NCBI GenBank assembly: GCA_964438715.1
Contig: CAYTLQ010000137.1
Coordinates: forward strand, 1-5,163
Length of the DNA: 5,163 bases
Direction of reading: 5' to 3'
From: CAYTLQ01 sp964438715
GTDB taxonomy: Bacteria > Bacteroidota > Ignavibacteria > Ignavibacteriales > Ignavibacteriaceae
Both the position numbers and the translations under genes were made by a program. This document shows, in pieces, positions 1 to 5,163 of the stretch (positions within the stretch are counted from its first letter, which is position 1; each line of letters begins with the position of its first letter). The notes below the pieces were generated by a model. That model was not told the DNA's origin, ran no database searches, and saw nothing but the letters and a program-made list of their open reading frames with translations.

Positions 1-626
1 ATTTAGAACAATCAATACAGGAATATCTATCTGCTCTCTCATCAAACTCCCCTACGCCGGGGGGAGGAAATGTATCGGCATTTTGTGGGGCACTGGCTTC
101 TGCTTTGGGAACTATGGTTTGCAACTTAACTATCGGGAAAAAGAAGTATGCAGCTGTGGAGGCAGAACTCATCGAATTACAGGGTGAACTAACAGAAATA
201 CAAAATTCATTTATTGAACTTGCAAAGAGAGATAACTCCGCTTTCGAAGAAGTTATGGAAGCCTTTAAACTCCCCAAAGAAACTGAAGAAGAGCGTGTAT
301 TTCGGGCAAAGAAAATAGATGACGCAACAATAAATGCGGCTGTTGTACCTTCAAAGGTCATTGAATTATGTCATAAAATTTTACCACATTTACTAACTAT
401 TGCAGTAAAAGGTAATCAGAATTCTGTCTCCGATGCGGCAGTTGCTTTATTACTAATAAAAACCGCCAGTGAGGGTGCATTTTTGAATGTAATGATTAAC
501 TGTACATCTATTCAAAATAAAATATTTGCAACTGAGTTTATTAAAAAATCCGAACTATTGGTTGAAGAAATTCGTTCAAATGCAGATGATGTACTTCAAA
601 AGATTAGGATTCAGCTATTAGGTTAG
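1..626 (+). CDS. Cyclodeaminase/cyclohydrolase family protein (FTCD C-terminal type), 5' partial
   Basis: This is a cytoplasmic folate enzyme of the formimidoyl-THF cyclodeaminase / methenyl-THF cyclohydrolase family. The reading frame is open to the left edge, with its first full codon at base 3, so the true start lies outside the window; the TTG at 105 falls in mid-domain and is not the start. The visible 207 residues show the family's hallmarks in order: PTPGGG (residues 17-22), the alanine-rich helix into MVCNLTIGKKKY (38-49), RDNSAFEEVM (76-85), the LPKETEEE segment (90-97), GNQNSVSDAAVA (137-148) and AFLNVMIN (159-166). The family is about 205-215 residues long, so only a few N-terminal residues are missing. 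Members either release ammonia from formimino-THF (histidine breakdown) or hydrolyse methenyl-THF. No formiminotransferase or hut gene is visible, so the sequence does not decide between these. The stop is 7 bases before the NamZ-type gene, suggesting cotranscription. Confidence 0.93.
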   Translation, partial: LEQSIQEYLSALSSNSPTPGGGNVSAFCGALASALGTMVCNLTIGKKKYAAVEAELIELQGELTEIQNSFIELAKRDNSAFEEVMEAFKLPKETEEERVFRAKKIDDATINAAVVPSKVIELCHKILPHLLTIAVKGNQNSVSDAAVALLLIKTASEGAFLNVMINCTSIQNKIFATEFIKKSELLVEEIRSNADDVLQKIRIQLLG

Positions 627-633
627 GTATTAA

Positions 634-1860
634 ATGAAAATTTGCTGGTATATTTTATTTTTGTTCGCACTGTACATTTCTGTTTCCGGACAAGTAAAAA
701 CAGGTCTGGAAATTCTTATCGAAACAGATTTTCAAATATTAAAAGGCAAGCGTGTAGGTTTAATTACAAATCCCACAGGTGTTGATAGTAAATTAAAAAC
801 TACTATTGAGATTTTTGCTGAAAGAAATGACTTTTTTTTCAAAGCTATTTTTGGGCCTGAGCATGGTGCCCGTGGTGAATACGCCGCAGGAGATTATGTT
901 CAAAATTATACTGATAAAGTTACAGGTCTTCCTGTTTATTCACTTTATGGAAAAACACGAAAGCCTACAAAAGAAATGTTGGATAGCTTAGATGTGCTTG
1001 TCTATGATATTCAGGATATTGGATGTCGTTCCTATACTTACATTAGCACAATGGGATTATGCATGGAGGCAGCTGCAGAGTATGGAAAGGAGTTTGTCGT
1101 TCTTGATAGGCCTAATCCTTTAGGCGGTTTGAAAATAGAAGGTCCAATCGTTCAGCCGGATTATGTCTCATTTGTCAGCCAGTTTCCCGTGCCATACATT
1201 TACGCTATGACTTGCGGCGAACTAGCTCAATATTTGAATGAAGAGGGTTTGCTGAAAGATGGTATCAGGTGTAAATTATCTGTTGTGAAAATGGAGGGCT
1301 GGAAAAGGGATATGTCTTTTGATAAAACCGGATTACCATGGGTAATGACAAGTCCTCATATTCCATCGATGTATCATCCCCCCTTTTATGTAGCAACAGG
1401 CGTTCTTGGTGAACTCGGTGTCATTAGTGAGGGTGTGGGTTATACATTACCATTTCAAATCTTTGCCGCCGAATGGATAGAGGAAGATAAATTGGCGGCA
1501 AAAATGAATTCTTTAGGTCTTGAAGGAGTGTATTTTCGACCGCTTACAATTAAACCTTATTACGGTAAATATAAAGATAAAGTTCTCAAAGGTGTACAAA
1601 TTTATTTTACCGACTATTCCAAAGTTCATTTAATGGCGCTTCAGTTTCGATTTCTCGAAATTCACGCTGAACTCTATCCCGATAAAAATCCCTTTGAGCT
1701 CTGCGATAAAAGCCGTATCTCTATGTTTGACAAAGTATGCGGTACATCTGAGCTTCGTGAAACATTTACAAAAAATATGAAGTTTGCAGATATTGAAAAT
1801 ATTCTCAAGCGTGATGTTGAAAGTTTCCGTGAAAAAAATAAAAAATACTATCTTTATTAG
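634..1860 (+). CDS. namZ: Secreted exo-beta-N-acetylmuramidase, NamZ/DUF1343 family (GH171)
   Basis: This 408-residue protein belongs to the DUF1343 family, whose Bacillus subtilis member NamZ (YbbC) removes terminal MurNAc from the non-reducing end of peptidoglycan chains. The N-terminus is a signal peptide: lysine at residue 2, a hydrophobic stretch at about 5-15, and a likely cut after SVSG, leaving Gln20 first. No lipobox cysteine is present, so the mature protein is probably periplasmic. Family motifs are intact: GLITNPTG (42-49), GPEHG (74-78), YDIQDIGCRSYTY (124-136), VLDRPNPLGG (156-165), GLPWVMTSPHIPS (233-245) and GELGVISEGVGYTLPF (259-274). The acidic residue of GPEHG (Glu76) is a plausible catalytic residue by family conservation. 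The C-terminus, rich in Lys and Tyr and ending KKYYLY, matches how family members usually end, so it is full length. ATG 634 is chosen because it starts the signal peptide exactly; no good Shine-Dalgarno precedes it. Its 3' end overlaps the next gene. The activity is inferred from homology. Confidence 0.92.
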   Translation: MKICWYILFLFALYISVSGQVKTGLEILIETDFQILKGKRVGLITNPTGVDSKLKTTIEIFAERNDFFFKAIFGPEHGARGEYAAGDYVQNYTDKVTGLPVYSLYGKTRKPTKEMLDSLDVLVYDIQDIGCRSYTYISTMGLCMEAAAEYGKEFVVLDRPNPLGGLKIEGPIVQPDYVSFVSQFPVPYIYAMTCGELAQYLNEEGLLKDGIRCKLSVVKMEGWKRDMSFDKTGLPWVMTSPHIPSMYHPPFYVATGVLGELGVISEGVGYTLPFQIFAAEWIEEDKLAAKMNSLGLEGVYFRPLTIKPYYGKYKDKVLKGVQIYFTDYSKVHLMALQFRFLEIHAELYPDKNPFELCDKSRISMFDKVCGTSELRETFTKNMKFADIENILKRDVESFREKNKKYYLY

Positions 1861-2815
1861 TTTATTTCTCTGCCACCTGTCGTATTCACAGATTGCATTT
1901 TTCCCATTCGTTAATTCATCTTCTTATGTAGGCAATTGGAATATTGAATTTGGTGTTCCTGATTTTTGTGCGGCGTATTTACGGGAAATGAGTTCTTATA
2001 ATGTGTATTCCAGTAAAACAGTTTCTTCGCTTTTTCCTGAAAAATACCGTGAATCATTAGCAAAACCGGATATTGAGTATGTGAAGGATTTACTCACCCC
2101 ACAGGGGGTTCAATATATTTTTCTTGGTGAAATCAGAACACTTTCTATTAGTAGAAGCATTGCCGGAGAGCCTACTCTCGCCGGGTACGAGAGTTATTCC
2201 TGTGAAATTTCTGTATTTGTACGATGCATTAATTTACATTCTGGAGTTGTCGTGTTTAATGATGAAATTACATCATCGCAAAGCAGGTCGGGATTAGGGA
2301 TTCAATTATTTGGAAAACCAACTGAAGATAAAACTGAGTTCTACGGTCTCGATAAAATCTCTTTTGGTAGTGAAGAGTTTAGTTCTACATTAGTCGGTGA
2401 AACACTTCATTCATTCGCAGAAGATTTTTACAGAAAAATCAACGCTAAAATCGTTATTAATTTAGCTGATTCGTCTTTCTCCACCTATAGTAATTATGAC
2501 CCTGTTTTAGATTCAATAAAAATTCATATTTATGCTCTACGGGGTGAAATCATAAAGTATGATCCTATACTCGGCGAAGCATTTGTAAATGTGGGGAAAA
2601 ATCATGGAGTTAAAGTTGGAGAAAAACTGGCAATTTTTACTGAGGGTGATAAATTGGTCGATTCAGAATCAGGAGAAACTCTTGGCTTCGACGATAAAAT
2701 TATTTCATTTCTCGAGATAGTTGATATCAGAGGTCCGAGATTATCGTTGGGAGTTGTAACCAATCGAAGAAATGAAATTACAAAAGGAATGAAAGTTAAG
2801 AGAATTAATCACTGA
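1814..2815 (+). CDS. Secreted protein with CsgG/TolB-like N-terminal region and FlgT-like C-terminal domain
   Basis: I do not recognise a named gene here. From ATG 1814 the protein has 333 residues. Residues 1-25 form a signal peptide (basic MLKVSVKKIK, hydrophobic TIFISLFL, likely cut after SYS before Gln26). The mature N-terminus IAFFPFVN (27-34) opens an alpha/beta region to about residue 212 resembling CsgG/TolB-N folds: a strand-like IAFFPF start, a helix over PDFCAAYLREM, then GVQYIFLGEI (98-107) and a long strand with LHSGVVVFNDEI (141-152). Residues 243-331 look like a FlgT C-terminal domain: GEIIKYDPILGEAFVNVGKNHGVKVGEKL, then DSESGETLG (283-291) and a closing ITKGMKVKRI. CsgG is a lipoprotein pore and FlgT a flagellar outer-membrane ring protein; unlike CsgG, this protein has no lipobox. 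Alternative starts are GTG 1829, which gives a tighter signal peptide, and TTG 1784, which is less likely. The gene overlaps the upstream NamZ gene by 47 bases (32 from GTG). Fold assignments are from pattern resemblance only. Confidence 0.8.
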   Translation: MLKVSVKKIKNTIFISLFLCHLSYSQIAFFPFVNSSSYVGNWNIEFGVPDFCAAYLREMSSYNVYSSKTVSSLFPEKYRESLAKPDIEYVKDLLTPQGVQYIFLGEIRTLSISRSIAGEPTLAGYESYSCEISVFVRCINLHSGVVVFNDEITSSQSRSGLGIQLFGKPTEDKTEFYGLDKISFGSEEFSSTLVGETLHSFAEDFYRKINAKIVINLADSSFSTYSNYDPVLDSIKIHIYALRGEIIKYDPILGEAFVNVGKNHGVKVGEKLAIFTEGDKLVDSESGETLGFDDKIISFLEIVDIRGPRLSLGVVTNRRNEITKGMKVKRINH

Positions 2816-2822
2816 GATATTT

Positions 2823-4532
2823 TTATCTATCTTCCGGCATTTTCCCTGGTAATTCAAACTCTACTTCAGTAATTGCCCACCGCGGAGAAACATCTAAAAT
2901 ATTATGGAAATAATAAAATTCCTCTGATCTTACATAAGGAAAGGGATATCCCTTATCAAGTTCACCATTACCATTATTATCAATAAAACATATAAGATGG
3001 TATTTTCCTCCTCGTAATTTCGGAAATTCAAAAGCCCCATCACGAGAAAGTCTGCCATAAATGTACTTACCTGGTGTTGAAATATTTTCCAAAACGATTT
3101 TATAATTTAATGTAGAGTCATTTGTAATCAGTTTACCGTAAACACCTGAATACTCCAATTCACTTATTGTGCGAAATCTATAAGTATAAAGTGAATCGTT
3201 ACTGTTACCATTAAAATCAGGCACATCTTTGAAGTTAAACTGAATAATATAATCGGTTGACGGCTTCAAATTTTTCAGTGGTTTCACAACGAATTGCGAG
3301 GGTTCTGTTGTTTCTATTTCAAAATCCACTCTGTTTTTAAGAGTATCGGTAAAAATGAGTGCAGATTTCAACTTTTCTGTTTTGATCGCATCGTCAAATG
3401 AAAAAGAAAATACTGCATTTTCAAATTCGCACTCCCTGTAGTTGTATGTTGGTATAACACGAAAAAGATTGGGTGCAGTAGTATCTGGGGTACTTGAAAT
3501 AATCAGATTAGTTGTATCAGAAACTGTTATATTTCCTGATTTATCTTTCAAAGAATCAATGATAACTTTAAATTCACTCGAATCAGAGACAGGTGGTATT
3601 AATAGTACAAATTCTGATGGTTTTGTTTTTCCTCTAAAGAATGTATTCGGGTGGAAAACGGATTTATTCGCAATATTTAGTACGGAGACCGAATGATTGT
3701 TGAATCCACCGTTCTCAATCTCTTCGCTGAATGAAACAATAATATGCCTTTCATCAGTCATAACTGCGTTTAATATGCGGGGAGCAATCGTATCGATTTT
3801 TTGCAGGTAGAAATTAACAAACGGTATATTTGTAGTGTCAGTATGCTGATTAACTTTGATAACTCTGTCAGGCACGGCTATTTCGTCCTGCTCAGATTGA
3901 AATAAGAGATCCCTGAACTGGTCTTGAACGGCAAATACAAGATAGTCGCCCGGGGTAAGCCCCACCAAAGTAAACCTTCCTTCTTTTCCTGCTTGTGAAA
4001 TATAATCGGGTTTAAGTTTACCGGGATTAATCGTATCTCCATCAAGGAGATATGCAAAGATCATTGAGCCCGCTGATTTTTCGCCAAATACTTTTCCCGC
4101 AATAATGCCACTATCGATCCTTTCACCGGTTGAAAAACTGAAATTAAAGGCACTAGCCATTTTATTTCTGTTATTGTAATCCTCAATATCGGTACCTAAG
4201 GTTATGTTATATGTAACATTTTGCTTAAGGGGTTCAAAAAATTCAACCGTTGCGGTTCGACCAGTCCAGGAAACTTTCAATTCACCCTCAATTGCGGGAG
4301 AAATGAAGATAGCGTCACGGAATGAGCGTTTCTCGATGTATTCTGAAAAAGTAACTTCAAAAAAGTCTCCGGTATAATTCAGTGTTTTATCCGGGGGATA
4401 TACATCCACAACAGTCGGCGGTTCAAGATCCGGACCACCACCACCCGGAGGCAGTTGATTTGCACAACCGCAAAATAACACTATTGTACATAGAAGGATT
4501 TTAATTCTGTTTAATTTCTTTTGTCTAACCAT
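2823..4532 (-). CDS. Ig-like domain lipoprotein (Big_5-type repeats)
   Basis: This is a 569-residue envelope lipoprotein of unknown function, a type common in Bacteroidota and relatives. After a basic N-terminus and hydrophobic stretch (residues 11-20), Cys23 in LFCGC is the likely lipidated residue; the -3 position is Phe, so the lipobox is loose. A Gly/Pro linker (28-39) follows. Three Ig-like modules are visible at about 37-136 (PPTVVDVYPPD to FNFSFSTG), 248-347 (TIAPRILNAV) and 351-455 (TTAPNLFRVIP to YTYRFRT). Between the first two lies a carboxypeptidase-regulatory/transthyretin-like module (142-205, with GRFTLVGLTPGDYLVFAVQD). The C-terminal module (461-562) repeats that theme, with FEFPKLRGGKYHLICFID, then a DxNxNGxxD calcium-loop-like motif at 518-526. 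No acidic surface-export signal follows Cys23, so a periplasm-facing outer-membrane location is likelier. ATG 4532 is the only good start for the signal peptide and lies inside the end of mltG (22-base overlap), so the two are probably one transcript. Confidence 0.87.
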   Translation of the reverse strand: MVRQKKLNRIKILLCTIVLFCGCANQLPPGGGGPDLEPPTVVDVYPPDKTLNYTGDFFEVTFSEYIEKRSFRDAIFISPAIEGELKVSWTGRTATVEFFEPLKQNVTYNITLGTDIEDYNNRNKMASAFNFSFSTGERIDSGIIAGKVFGEKSAGSMIFAYLLDGDTINPGKLKPDYISQAGKEGRFTLVGLTPGDYLVFAVQDQFRDLLFQSEQDEIAVPDRVIKVNQHTDTTNIPFVNFYLQKIDTIAPRILNAVMTDERHIIVSFSEEIENGGFNNHSVSVLNIANKSVFHPNTFFRGKTKPSEFVLLIPPVSDSSEFKVIIDSLKDKSGNITVSDTTNLIISSTPDTTAPNLFRVIPTYNYRECEFENAVFSFSFDDAIKTEKLKSALIFTDTLKNRVDFEIETTEPSQFVVKPLKNLKPSTDYIIQFNFKDVPDFNGNSNDSLYTYRFRTISELEYSGVYGKLITNDSTLNYKIVLENISTPGKYIYGRLSRDGAFEFPKLRGGKYHLICFIDNNGNGELDKGYPFPYVRSEEFYYFHNILDVSPRWAITEVEFELPGKMPEDR

Positions 4533-5163
4533 CGGTAATATTTGCGAGCATTTCTTTTATGCTCGGCGAAAGATGATGAAAAAATATGTCCTCCTTTTGT
4601 ATCGGCTACAAAATACAGATATTGGTGTTTCTCAGGGTAGAGAGCCGCAAGAATAGCTTCCTTACCCGGATTATTTATAGGTCCGGGCGGTAACCCGTAA
4701 TAAATGTATGTATTATAGGGTGAGTCAATTTTCAGGTCTTTATTTTTCAATCTTGTCCAATCAGCTTCTCTGGCAAACTGAACAGTAGGATCTGCCTGTA
4801 ATTTCATTCCTATTCTCAATCGATTATGATAGACTCCCGATATTCTTGGCATTTCTGAAATAAGGTTTGTTTCCCCATCAATTATTGAAGCTAAGGTAAG
4901 AATTTGTCGGACAGTATAACCTAGCGTATCACCCCTCTTCACAAGTTCCGGAGTATAAAAATTATTAAAAGAATGAACCATTTTCGCTACTATTTCATCC
5001 GGTCGGGAGTTCTCATAAAACTGATAAACCCCGGGTAATAAATACCCTCTGAATGATTTCTCATCCTTTAGATATTTTGAAATGTTTTTTTCTAGTTGAA
5101 AAAAATTCAACAATGAATCTTTGATAATAATTTTCTCTGACGCTAATTTAGAAGCAATAGCAT
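4511..5163 (-). CDS. mltG: Endolytic murein transglycosylase MltG, 5' partial
   Basis: MltG is an inner-membrane lytic transglycosylase that cuts nascent peptidoglycan strands and is thought to release them from synthesis. The frame is open to the right edge (first complete codon 5161-5159), giving 216 visible residues of the roughly 340 usual; the N-terminal membrane anchor is outside the window. The TTG at 5113 is internal, since family-like sequence (IASKLASEKIIIKDS) continues upstream of it. In visible numbering the motifs are GYLLPGVYQF (39-48), LTLASIIDGET (88-98), a VYHNRLRIGMKLQADPT stretch (110-126), DSPYNTY (146-152), GLPPGPINNPG (156-166) and YLYFVADTKGGHIFS (181-195). Glu97 of DGET aligns with the catalytic glutamate of E. 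coli MltG (Glu218 by my recall of that sequence). The preceding acidic position, usually Glu, is Asp95 here, a mild change. The gene's last 22 bases hold the start of the Ig-like lipoprotein gene. Confidence 0.95.
   Translation of the reverse strand, partial: AIASKLASEKIIIKDSLLNFFQLEKNISKYLKDEKSFRGYLLPGVYQFYENSRPDEIVAKMVHSFNNFYTPELVKRGDTLGYTVRQILTLASIIDGETNLISEMPRISGVYHNRLRIGMKLQADPTVQFAREADWTRLKNKDLKIDSPYNTYIYYGLPPGPINNPGKEAILAALYPEKHQYLYFVADTKGGHIFSSSFAEHKRNARKYYRWLDKRN

Noticed and set aside
105..107. TTG 105 as start of the cyclodeaminase-family gene
   Set aside because: The frame is open upstream and encodes the conserved PTPGGG motif, so the start is outside the window.
806..991. Open frame of 61 codons on the plus strand inside the NamZ-type gene
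   Set aside because: It lies wholly within a well-supported conserved gene in another frame, and its translation resembles nothing.
1831..1845. A-rich run (A7 then T then A6) at the NamZ/next-gene overlap as a programmed frameshift site
   Set aside because: A slip by -1 on A_AAA_AAT would not enter the downstream gene, which is in the +1 frame. NamZ also ends in a family-typical way and the next protein has its own signal peptide, so no fusion is needed.
2815..2828. Hairpin AGATA-TTTT-TATCT as a bidirectional terminator
   Set aside because: The stem is only five A/T-dominated pairs, too weak to call a terminator.
3442..3696. Open frame of 84 codons on the plus strand, antisense to the Ig-like lipoprotein gene
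   Set aside because: It is opposite a continuous, domain-consistent coding region and has no signal peptide, motif or ribosome site; it is a shadow frame.
5111..5113. TTG 5113 as start of mltG
   Set aside because: Family-like sequence continues upstream to the window edge in the same frame, so the gene is simply cut by the edge.

Overview
The window looks like a piece of chromosome from an AT-rich, Gram-negative bacterium of the Bacteroidota/Ignavibacteriota (FCB) group. The evidence is indirect. Shine-Dalgarno sequences are weak or absent. Two secreted proteins carry signal peptides predicted to be cut just before a glutamine, a habit typical of Bacteroidetes. There is a large Ig-like (Big_5-type) lipoprotein of a kind common in that group. 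I cannot name a genus from this sequence.

The layout is two gene groups that converge, with almost no non-coding DNA. On the plus strand, a cyclodeaminase/cyclohydrolase-family gene (cut by the left edge, ending at 626) is followed after 7 bases by a DUF1343/NamZ-type exo-N-acetylmuramidase gene (634-1860). A secreted protein with a CsgG/TolB-like N-terminal half and a FlgT-like C-terminal domain comes next (about 1814-2815), and its start lies inside the end of the NamZ gene. On the minus strand, read from the right edge, an mltG gene for endolytic murein transglycosylase (cut by the window end, stopping at 4511) overlaps by 22 bases the start of an Ig-like outer-membrane lipoprotein gene (4532-2823). 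The two groups meet tail to tail with only 7 bases between the stop codons at 2815 and 2823.

The shared theme is the cell envelope. NamZ trims muramic acid from the ends of peptidoglycan glycan chains, and MltG cuts nascent chains at the membrane. The CsgG/FlgT-like protein and the Ig-like lipoprotein are envelope proteins of unknown job. The cyclodeaminase is the exception, being a cytoplasmic one-carbon (folate) enzyme.

I see no RNA genes, mobile elements, CRISPR arrays, long repeats or recognisable promoters. No stretch over 300 bases lacks a gene. Nothing here clearly amounts to a new system. The points most worth following are the two overlapping gene pairs and the uncharacterised envelope proteins they tie to peptidoglycan enzymes.
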